From a virus: a stretch of 23,064 nucleotides of DNA. Below are positions 9,201-14,882 of the stretch, piece by piece. A program made the position numbers and the translations under genes. The stretch is taken from positions 1-23,064 of the IMG/VR virus record IMGVR_UViG_3300024433_000057, one strand, 5' to 3'. Each line of letters starts with the position of its first letter. Within the stretch, counting starts at the first letter, position 1. The notes beneath the pieces are model-generated. The model had not been told where the DNA came from, ran no database searches, and worked only from the letters and a program-made list of their open reading frames with translations.

Positions 9201-12200
9201 TCACGAACATCGGATCGATCAACGTTCGCCCCCGCCTTCCTCGGGCACGGGTCTTTGCGTATTCCGAGACAGGGTTCCCAGAATTCGATGCCGAGATCGC
9301 TGCGGCGGGAGGTACAACCTTTAGTAGTCAACCGCGCCCCGCGGTGATTGCCACCCCGCTTACTCTTCAGGACCTACCGTTGGCTCAAAACGGACTTCCT
9401 GATGTGTCCCAGTTGGCGGCCCAGGGGGGAGAAACCATCGATCTCACCACGGGGGACCCTGACTTGTTCACCCCACCCTTCACCGAAGGGAAACTCAAGG
9501 TAGCTTTTGGCCGTCCGGACGGACGGATCATTGACGTTTCTTCGGGCGAAGCCTTCTCGTTCCAGTTCCCTCCCGGGACGGATATCACCACGCTGAAATC
9601 TGTTTTCGTGGGAGAGGTGTTGCTTGGGTGCATTGCTACCTTTGCCGATGAAGATGGGAACGTGCTGACTTCATCGTCGCAAGTTCAAGAAGTCTCCGAA
9701 GACGCTCAGTCCACAGTCGGCCCCGTGGAATTGTTCCAGGGGGACACCTTCTTTGTGACACCACCGGATGCCGATGTGCGGATGGGCGGCGATCCAAACC
9801 AGCCCCCGACCGCTGCGGAGTTGGAAGCCAGTGTTACCGGGCTCCCGGGCTATCGAATCCAGTTCGACCTTCGGGTGGATCGAAGTGATGGTGAGTACGA
9901 GGATGGTACCTTTTCCTCGTTCAAGGACCCTTCCATTCTGGGGCTCAAGGAGATCTTGGGACAGCGGCCACCGTCGCCTTTGACCAACCTTGAGGCCGAC
10001 GTACGGTTCCGAAACTCACGGACGGAACCGTTGGAGATCCCGGCCTTGATTGGGGGCCCCTTCAATGACTCAGGGGACTACTCCTTGCCCTACCTGGTGG
10101 CGCCAAACACGGAGAAGAACCGACTCGGCGAGGCACAGCAGGCATTCAACACCTTGTTCATTGACTCCCCTCAGCCTTCGGCCATCTACCCCGATGAAAT
10201 CCAAGGCGTGGACGGACAGGTGATTGCCACCTTCGCGTTCCCGGCGATCCCCGCAACGCTTACGACGAGCCTCAATGCAGAGCCCGCCTTTGTGGCTGGG
10301 CAGGGGATTGGTCCTGTTCGTGAGTTCGATCTGTTTTTCGTGGAGACGAACCAGACCACGATTCCTGTAGGAACACAGGGCATCTTGTCCGTTGGGGCAG
10401 TCAACGGTGGTCCCGGTGGATCTACGTTCGAGGCCCCTCGTTTTGTATCCCCGACACGGGTTGGCGATAGGATTCGTTACCGTTTCCTGAATGCTATGGC
10501 GTTTGTCAACCAACCGCCGAACCCAACGCCTCCAGGCATTGTGGTGACTCGGGTGGGTACGCAGACCACGTTCGACATTACCTCGATCTCGACCGCTTTC
10601 CTGGTGTTCAATAATGGACAACCGGCGGTAACGAACGGGGGTCTCAACGACATCTTCAACCCTTCAGGATTGCCGTATCCGAACAACGCCAACCGAGTGA
10701 CGATCAATCTGTTCAACCCGAACACGAACACGTTCTTGCAAAGCGTGGTGATCGACATCAACAACGGAGCCCCCACCGTTACAGGTAACGCAGGTGCGCA
10801 GGGAATCAACGTGCTGCCTACGGCGACGGACAACTTGATTACCATTGACACCACGAACCCGTTTGTGACGATCGGGCTTGGTCCTGCACCAGAGCTTCCA
10901 GAAGACCCTCTCAACCCGGGAAGTTCCTTGCCACTGGAGTTCACCATTGACGTGGATACAAGTGACAACGGTAATGTCGCAGCCAACACGGGTTCCTTTG
11001 GAGCTTTCATCGACAATGACCGTTTGAGCTTTGTCGAAGCGTTGGACTTGCGAACGGTCCTTGACCGAAATGCGCCCCCCATCGATGGTGTAGATGTTTT
11101 TGGCCAACTCTCAGTGTTCTTTGTGTCGGGGTCTGGTACCGATGCCTTGACGATCAACGGGCCTCTGGAGGTCAATGGCAACGCTCCCTTCACTTTCCCG
11201 GAGCGAGCTTCAGGGTTTACAGCCGGAGGTGACTTCAATCCCAATACCGGAGTGGGGCGCATCAAGGTCCCTGGGTTTGAAGGCTTTGGGAACGGTGTCA
11301 TCGCCTCTACCGGGGAGGTTGTGTTCTCGGCTATCCCATCCTCGGACCAAGACGAGGGCGGCATCATTTGTCAGGGCTCTGGATTTGCGGAGAGCGCGGT
11401 TACCAACCCTGACTTCGACAACCGGATCATCAACACCACCATTACAAACGGTGGTTTAGACCGGGTTCAGCCTGGGGATGTTGTCGTAGTAGAAACCGAT
11501 GTGGCAGGACAGGCGACAACCAAGGCAGGCACTTATCTTGTCAAGTTCTCCGAATCCCCCACGGGGATCAACCCCTATCGAGAGATCCTGGGGACATCCA
11601 CACAAACGGTTCCTTTCAACACGGGGGTAGGCTGGGCACAGGTTCGATTCCCCTTGCTTGTGAGCGTGGACATGTCTTCGGCCCAAGTGACCGTGGACAA
11701 CGTAACCCTGTCAACGGGTGCGAATGCCTTTGCTCCTACAGGCCGACTGTATTTTGTGATCCAGACCCAAGACATCACGCAAACAATCAGCTTGGACTAC
11801 ATCGGGGTCAATCCCGTAACTGGGGAGTTCCAAGTCCAGCAGGGATCTGGTCTGGAGGCAGACGGGGCTACTCCGGTTCCGGATGCTGTGTTTGACGCTC
11901 TTGCTGTCGGCACACCCGTCACTGGGTTTGTGCTTGTCGAGGTCCGACTGGACCGGTCACAGGACCCGACCCCTCCTAACCGAAATGCAGTCGGGTTCCA
12001 AGGAGACGGCACGTTCTCGTTTGCGGGCGGTGGTACTGGATTTGGGTTCCGGAACATTACGCTGGACAACGTCAACGGTGTTCCTCAGTCGTTTGACTAC
12101 GAGCAGTTTGCCCTCTCCGGTGCTGGCAATGTGATTGTCAACAACCCCCCCGGTGCTGACCAGCTTGCGCTAAGTCCGGCAGTCCCCGTGGCCCCTGGGC

Positions 12201-14161
12201 AGTTCCAGATCACGGAAGATGCGGTGGTCTATCCGAACGTTGCCGAGGTGCTGGACTTGTCTGGGCTCACAGGGCCCGTTTGGGCGGCCCTTCACGGAGG
12301 TAGCTCCGTCGATGCGTTGTTCCCGACCGACACGTTGGCGGCCGATTTGCGGCTCCAGACGGGCCTGTTCCTGGAGCCTACCTTCCCTCGCCCTGTCCAG
12401 AACCTGACCGGGGCTGGGCCTTACGTGGTCGACACCGCCAATAGCTTGGCGCCCTCTCAAGTGGGGTTCCGGGACGGACCCTCCTTCGGCGCGGCTACCA
12501 CGCCCGAGACCGTTCTTTTCCAAGTTCGGCGCATTCGACGGTTCCATGATGTGCTTGATGGGATCGCAGACATTCTCAATCCGCTTCGATTCGTTTACCA
12601 AACCCGTCGAGGCACCGTCTCCAGCTTCGGTCCCGCCGTCGTGGGCAACGGTGGGAGTTGGCCGTTTGTGGTCACGGCGGCCGGAGGGACCAACCTGGGT
12701 CCCTTTGACGACCCCGACGTGGGGATCTTCCCGAATGATGTCTTCCGACTCTTGGACGATGACGGGACGCTTCTGGAAGAAGTTGAGATCGCGGCGGTGC
12801 AAAGTGGGACCCAAGTGGTGCTAAAAGCGCCGGGGATCACTGCACTTTCCGCGGCGCAGGCAGCAGGCAAGCCTTTCGAGATCTACCTACGGAATGCCCC
12901 TGTGCCCCAGGAGCAAAACGGGAACCAGCTTTTAGACTTGATCACGGATCAAGTATTGCTTGAGCGACGTGCGAACTACGCAACTCAAACGGGCGGCTTT
13001 GTCGCAACCGAACAAGATCCTCTGCAAGACCGGGCAGTTCGAGATACGGATGGGGCCGTAAACTTTGCAGCGTTGGGGGTTCAGCCAGGGGACCTTGTTG
13101 TCATTGATCCGGCCGGGGATCTTCGAGGCACCGGAGGGGTTCCTGGTACGGGTCTAGAGCGCGGGTCAAGGCCCTTCGGCGACCGCAGTGTGCCTAACCG
13201 TACTGTGGCTCAGTCGGGACAGGAGGTGCCTTTCCAGGCAGGAGCCCCATCTGAGTTGGATGACAACCGCGGGTGGTACCGGGTGTCGGAGGTGACGGAA
13301 GATACGGTGATCGTCGAGTCCGGGAACTCCTTTGCTGGGGGTTTGGGGGCGCCAAATGTGACCTTCGGTACAGTGATCGAGTACGCCGTGTACCCTACGG
13401 TCTCAAACTCCGCAGCACCCTTTGCGACCAACCTCGTGGAGGGTCAAAACGATTTGCGTCCTACAGCCTTTGCTGGCCAGGACGGGTCTCCCCCTAACTC
13501 CTATCGAAACAACCTGTTCTCGATCGCACCCTTTGGGTACAAGATTTTGCGTCCAAGCGGCTTGTTCTCCGAAGAGGCTGTAGATCTGGCGCTCTTTATC
13601 CGAGAGCGGACCTTGTCGTTCCTTGAGGAATTTGACGTGTTCTTCCGAGGGGACAAGTCGGGATCGTACTTTGTATTCCAGCGGGACAACCACATTGCGG
13701 ATTTGGGGAACCCCTTGATCCCAGATGAGGGTAAAGGCGTGATCTCAAATGAACTGGTCAACGGCGTTCGAGGGGAAGTCGGGATCTCTCCCTTTGCCAA
13801 TACCTCGGATTGTTTGTCGGTTCTAGATCGTCGCTTCTACATCAACGATTTCCGTTTGGATAACGAGTTCCCCCCAGGGCAGGTCAATGTGCCATCTTTT
13901 GCGGCGTTGAACAACAACGCGAACAACCCGAATGCTCCGGAGGGGGATGGGCGTCCCGTGCTCCCGGACTTGATCACGGACGTTTTGGACAACAATGATC
14001 AGTTTCGGGAGCTTCGCTTCTCATGGCTGAGCTTCCGAACGAACCGGGAGGATGGTACACTAGCAACAGTGGAACGATTCCAAAACGAGTTCGATAAGCG
14101 CAGGAAGAACCAGCTTCGCCAACTACGGCTTCAAAAATCGCTACAGGACGGTAGATCATGA
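3296..14161 (+). CDS. Giant 3621-residue modular virion protein (probable baseplate/tail-tip or fibre-network component)
   Basis: One uninterrupted frame of 10,866 bases encodes a protein of roughly 390 kDa. No enzymatic motif is evident; it is beta-rich, full of Gly, Pro, Asn, Asp and Thr, and lacks long coiled coils. Several module types recur. At least six units of the form 'G..(P/A)G(D/H).(V/L).(I/L)...G.(Y/F).(V/I)' begin near residues 950, 1396, 1491, 2720, 3138 and 3256. Units of the form '(S/T)TG.L.F...G..(V/L).(Y/F)' lie near 326, 429, 1196 and 1603. Residues about 641-735 hold an 'LN...G.I.IG...ALGF' module also seen in the gp25-like protein. Helix-plus-DGKF segments at about 1743-1785 and 3425-3465 look like a divergent duplication. 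The last 40 residues are basic and helical (FDKRRKNQLRQLRLQK). It starts 9 bases after the previous stop with a weak RBS (AAGAGA), and its TGA overlaps the next ATG (ATGA). Location between spike and wedge genes suggests an outer baseplate or fibre-anchoring role, which is inference. Confidence 0.9.
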   Translation: MGFALSGFVLRAPRVAPANAIATDEPTNGVEQDYKSLPPLSYQIPAPQFTSVSEDQYRAAVLLEPGGETETEYLIFAANTADLKDRADFEVLGESRAIVGAGNLTVIQIIPDPDPGNPFTSSSQVELTDGTDRVFIFDQANRTIQNVTTLVAVRGDTGDEFDLSNAIAWNPVTSTATITDSALLSLLGGGLSAERGDTVRRIGTVLAAPTFWWTKNDRYETRFKWDGQRGRWAPLKGTPPRNLNRLLVGESYVLSPAPRIRVGGFLPGNSGDADSYSMVRLGRRPDSTSMPVAEPVSSSGFGGIRVVLDDEVQDFDFATDPTLSAIVGQTTGELVWNPAFVDAFAGQTIFYSYQGFIDQPQSDPTNIEPLGELETSAGNPLFLAPIPGPTDFPFVRIGNRQFLDAKIVDTDALLEVLVVEEGQVGVSLSTGRLKFSQIDIDKADPDSATFDSLYLGAQVFYDGLSLTQRPLQTKAPVQLVNGSGQPTTVSSSNSLFIPDASPLPSPGVSGVQFRLDGTGFPPNGSTAPGIRPNESGLVRDVRGPWDLFFFGESGQIRSVRLVDDDDEIPRFDFQLPRNVAIVDLREKAGGSQVILSKEDRKRFNGEALFFLQTSVQPAVYHDQARMFSRVRGAFFLEGDEVFVFRIGGLTYTWDAATDPGGVSTSQGGEFTPEEIVQSLNAVITGPGSAIVLGDRIALQTQNLINGKRWGQIEIGFGPGGEKDLSGPAALGFLPGWLLNVPAASQGPNPFDPPEVRFLPDNGSNLGVFRSPLNLGGRQESISDVNHIDRFDDVALVSSISPSPVVLLDRPPLEDIPGYDDGVFFRFQNGLLFRNLQNYEDVFYDFGTRRLFWADRRRQFSFVEQPSLEIQLDRQRIIAQSFRLPSNSLRVSEQGSPFETQVLNEDFLVLDGGASGRLTLINQVGTSVFLGGRGAFTAGSTTFIDNSVDVDFVALGVKKGFQLQIQAGDAQGTYVVASDATLPNTLTVEQPFPADGVAVPWELFEGVDRDTFDEGIVADVQFTQFQHLPEEPFRIRVLSDLGENPGTPTAQSMNRLVAVVGDALNSGREISLRFGLPNGSPSASLRSLSTQNLGQVSNDTQFVPGVSTERFANNNFSIRVGNKTYTFGNGDLVKVPTVTSNLTGDVIEVQDFDGLLNFGSEVLNQFEGSDTIYVEEFLDPATSPISLPQGVAEFSPTSGEINLSLGDLTAFSEENVYFVELMVTENAQDVTLNPIQGSFLFSKPLRDFQLVEAEYFLAENGTGDLLLTPPENDPEGTPVPTRVIEFLPLTVSLETATPTNDQTRWTFNPTGRTVEEGVAVYIGSTLTNVGNSPVSTVEPEPSVIIFQNPVPDTSNVRISYTVLETFGGEVTFTTSQQPVFRPPFFIEADQSSFTLETDRTADVVAGQLLRVGEFAFYITAVSYDASTNSTLVEFTPPTQLEAGSKDPSTDSISVLSSDPVAKAFNPDANDGFFIEVPNSYDPINRGRQDIIFDGNLTNLAVAGHILELGGLPFVITGSTLIDNGTRTQVDISAFFPRGFNADQDDARISGRPVYAPTPSTFVGLGALVSDQRFELILFGEINDQGLELPGRTLRESIEYEIDLSTGDLQFLDPPQGPLLPGQALYLRRTAQRGLFPVLQDGELLLPKFLAQFAHIIQPSEENNLLRGILRAQYTFSQPDSWYFRTTPLLRYLGEVADEVARDVSALLPSQGPQGAVIPPIENKNQGNVGLRSEGRNLEDEDRAARVFLEFYNEVVVAYEQVLETISGDIIGDRDGKFRFFIGRDNEFTPPGFENAITGELNRRNIFSELWFGYNRNIVFLRRDPLVQPNGASLNGDQIIGPFIDPDLLDDLRGQQSDLIMNDVDDVVLVSRTRKRLRLFPFRLESFGRYKLVGEPSRFSRIFPERAEAFTLTDPGIGSDLESDPIKPGVYAFRKRVRRFSISGDGITLPKRASTFGKAIGDIGNPVLGQITNIGSINVRPRLPRARVFAYSETGFPEFDAEIAAAGGTTFSSQPRPAVIATPLTLQDLPLAQNGLPDVSQLAAQGGETIDLTTGDPDLFTPPFTEGKLKVAFGRPDGRIIDVSSGEAFSFQFPPGTDITTLKSVFVGEVLLGCIATFADEDGNVLTSSSQVQEVSEDAQSTVGPVELFQGDTFFVTPPDADVRMGGDPNQPPTAAELEASVTGLPGYRIQFDLRVDRSDGEYEDGTFSSFKDPSILGLKEILGQRPPSPLTNLEADVRFRNSRTEPLEIPALIGGPFNDSGDYSLPYLVAPNTEKNRLGEAQQAFNTLFIDSPQPSAIYPDEIQGVDGQVIATFAFPAIPATLTTSLNAEPAFVAGQGIGPVREFDLFFVETNQTTIPVGTQGILSVGAVNGGPGGSTFEAPRFVSPTRVGDRIRYRFLNAMAFVNQPPNPTPPGIVVTRVGTQTTFDITSISTAFLVFNNGQPAVTNGGLNDIFNPSGLPYPNNANRVTINLFNPNTNTFLQSVVIDINNGAPTVTGNAGAQGINVLPTATDNLITIDTTNPFVTIGLGPAPELPEDPLNPGSSLPLEFTIDVDTSDNGNVAANTGSFGAFIDNDRLSFVEALDLRTVLDRNAPPIDGVDVFGQLSVFFVSGSGTDALTINGPLEVNGNAPFTFPERASGFTAGGDFNPNTGVGRIKVPGFEGFGNGVIASTGEVVFSAIPSSDQDEGGIICQGSGFAESAVTNPDFDNRIINTTITNGGLDRVQPGDVVVVETDVAGQATTKAGTYLVKFSESPTGINPYREILGTSTQTVPFNTGVGWAQVRFPLLVSVDMSSAQVTVDNVTLSTGANAFAPTGRLYFVIQTQDITQTISLDYIGVNPVTGEFQVQQGSGLEADGATPVPDAVFDALAVGTPVTGFVLVEVRLDRSQDPTPPNRNAVGFQGDGTFSFAGGGTGFGFRNITLDNVNGVPQSFDYEQFALSGAGNVIVNNPPGADQLALSPAVPVAPGQFQITEDAVVYPNVAEVLDLSGLTGPVWAALHGGSSVDALFPTDTLAADLRLQTGLFLEPTFPRPVQNLTGAGPYVVDTANSLAPSQVGFRDGPSFGAATTPETVLFQVRRIRRFHDVLDGIADILNPLRFVYQTRRGTVSSFGPAVVGNGGSWPFVVTAAGGTNLGPFDDPDVGIFPNDVFRLLDDDGTLLEEVEIAAVQSGTQVVLKAPGITALSAAQAAGKPFEIYLRNAPVPQEQNGNQLLDLITDQVLLERRANYATQTGGFVATEQDPLQDRAVRDTDGAVNFAALGVQPGDLVVIDPAGDLRGTGGVPGTGLERGSRPFGDRSVPNRTVAQSGQEVPFQAGAPSELDDNRGWYRVSEVTEDTVIVESGNSFAGGLGAPNVTFGTVIEYAVYPTVSNSAAPFATNLVEGQNDLRPTAFAGQDGSPPNSYRNNLFSIAPFGYKILRPSGLFSEEAVDLALFIRERTLSFLEEFDVFFRGDKSGSYFVFQRDNHIADLGNPLIPDEGKGVISNELVNGVRGEVGISPFANTSDCLSVLDRRFYINDFRLDNEFPPGQVNVPSFAALNNNANNPNAPEGDGRPVLPDLITDVLDNNDQFRELRFSWLSFRTNREDGTLATVERFQNEFDKRRKNQLRQLRLQKSLQDGRS

Positions 14162-14262
14162 GAGTTATCACAGTGATTCGAAAGCCCTTGTCTGAGGGAA
14201 ACGTAGCCAAGAACTGTTTGAAGCACGGTACGGGGGCGTTGAATATCGACGCTTGCCGGGTG
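14158..14262 (+). repeat. Conserved block 1 of the methyltransferase-fragment paralogues (copy 1)
   Basis: The first 35 codons are 91/105 bases identical (about 87%) to 17525-17629, and 32 of the 35 residues match. Similarity begins at the start codon; the upstream flanks are unrelated. Confidence 0.9.
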
Positions 14263-14604
14263 GGGTTAGGGCCGAAGGAAGATATGGCAAAACTTTCTGC
14301 TCGAAGTGGGGGCGAGCCAGGCTTCCGCAAGGATAGTTATGTCGGCGGGAAAGTGGATGGTGGTCTTCCTCCCGGATGGGATTGCACCAAGGGACGTTGG
14401 CCGGCGAACTTGATCCACGATGGTAGTGCCGAGGTGGTGGGGAAATTTCCCCAGACGGGGAAGAGTTCGGGCGGGGTCGACAAAGCGGGGAAGTTCTCGG
14501 GCCAATATGGGGCATTCGCGGGCAATAACCCGGGCGGGTCAGTAGGGGGGTTCGGCGACGAATCTGCCGCACGGTTTTTCTTCTCCACGAAGGGTGCTAC
14601 CTGA
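14158..14604 (+). CDS. Free-standing DNA-methyltransferase target-recognition-like fragment, copy 1
   Basis: The 148-residue protein matches only the middle of beta-type adenine/N4-cytosine DNA methyltransferases (N6_N4_Mtase group). Three conserved blocks are visible: residues 8-35 (RKPLSEGNVAKNCLKHGTG, then ALNIDACRV), 79-100 (GRWPANLIHDGSAEVVGKFP) and 136-141 (SAARFF). In full-length enzymes these surround the target-recognition segment, between the DPPY-type catalytic motif and the SAM-binding F.G.G motif. Both of those motifs are absent here, so it cannot methylate DNA alone. The frame is intact, has its own ATG (AGGA at 14145-14148 as a weak RBS), and is coupled on both sides: ATGA with the giant gene and TGATG with the 92-residue gene. 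That argues for an expressed gene rather than debris. A paralogue lies at 17525. Possible roles are DNA binding, a partner or inhibitor of a full methyltransferase, or a domesticated virion protein; none is shown. Confidence 0.75.
   Translation: MRVITVIRKPLSEGNVAKNCLKHGTGALNIDACRVGLGPKEDMAKLSARSGGEPGFRKDSYVGGKVDGGLPPGWDCTKGRWPANLIHDGSAEVVGKFPQTGKSSGGVDKAGKFSGQYGAFAGNNPGGSVGGFGDESAARFFFSTKGAT
14392..14457 (+). repeat. Conserved block 2 of the methyltransferase-fragment paralogues (copy 1)
   Basis: These 22 codons (GRWPAN to FPQT) are 60/66 bases identical to 17738-17803. The sequence between blocks 1 and 2 is not alignable between the copies. Confidence 0.9.
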
Positions 14605-14882
14605 TGGCCCAAAAGAAGGCACATTACGACTTCGATTTCGATGTCTCCAAAATGACCCCCGAGGAGGTCAAGGAAAAACTGCGAGAAGGTGGCATCCCGT
14701 TTGAATCTTGGGTCCACAATGAAGAGGAGAAAGAAGTCACTACTTTGCCGATGTTTGAGCGTCAAGCAGAGCTTCTAAAGCAATTGGCAGGTATCTTGGA
14801 AGACCAGATTGAGAACGATGTGAAGGAAGTTGACACGCTCAATGTGCAGCTTCATCGCCTCAAGAGAGGTGGCGGACAATAA
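14604..14882 (+). CDS. Small charged helical protein of 92 residues, unknown function
   Basis: I do not recognise a family. The N-terminal half is acidic and aromatic (HYDFDFDVSKMTPEEVKEKL), continues with GIPFESWVHNEEEKE, and is followed by one long amphipathic helix from about residue 48 to 85 (MFERQAELLKQLAGILEDQI) suited to a coiled coil. The tail is basic and Gly-rich (LKRGGGQ). The ATG overlaps the preceding stop (TGATG), with GAAGGG at 14589-14594 as a plausible RBS. Its TAA is immediately followed by the ATG of the 880-residue gene, so it is tightly coupled to both neighbours. Size and composition would suit a small assembly factor or adaptor for the following large protein. That is a positional guess. 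Confidence 0.85.
   Translation: MAQKKAHYDFDFDVSKMTPEEVKEKLREGGIPFESWVHNEEEKEVTTLPMFERQAELLKQLAGILEDQIENDVKEVDTLNVQLHRLKRGGGQ

Noticed and set aside
9511-9522. 12-base palindrome CCGTCCGGACGG
   Set aside because: A single occurrence inside coding sequence, encoding ordinary residues. In GC-rich DNA of this length one such palindrome is not surprising.
10477-11367. Minus-strand open frame of 296 residues opposite the giant gene
   Set aside because: Low-complexity Ser/Pro/Val/Thr composition, no family motif, no room for its own promoter, and fully inside a continuous + strand gene. It is a shadow frame.
12937-12953. Inverted repeat CTTGATC-ACG-GATCAAG in the giant gene
   Set aside because: Seven-base arms built on GATC, which is common throughout the window. 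It is internal to a coding frame and not repeated elsewhere that I can see.
3296-14161. Tail tape-measure protein as the identity of the giant gene
   Set aside because: Tape measures are long alpha-helical, Ala/Gln/Lys-rich proteins, often with membrane or peptidase segments. This protein is beta-rich, Gly/Pro/Asn/Asp-rich and sits after the spike gene.
14158-14604. Calling copy 1 (and copy 2) a functional DNA methyltransferase
   Set aside because: No DPPY/DPPW-type catalytic motif and no SAM-binding F.G.G motif is present in either protein, and neither can be recovered in another frame nearby.
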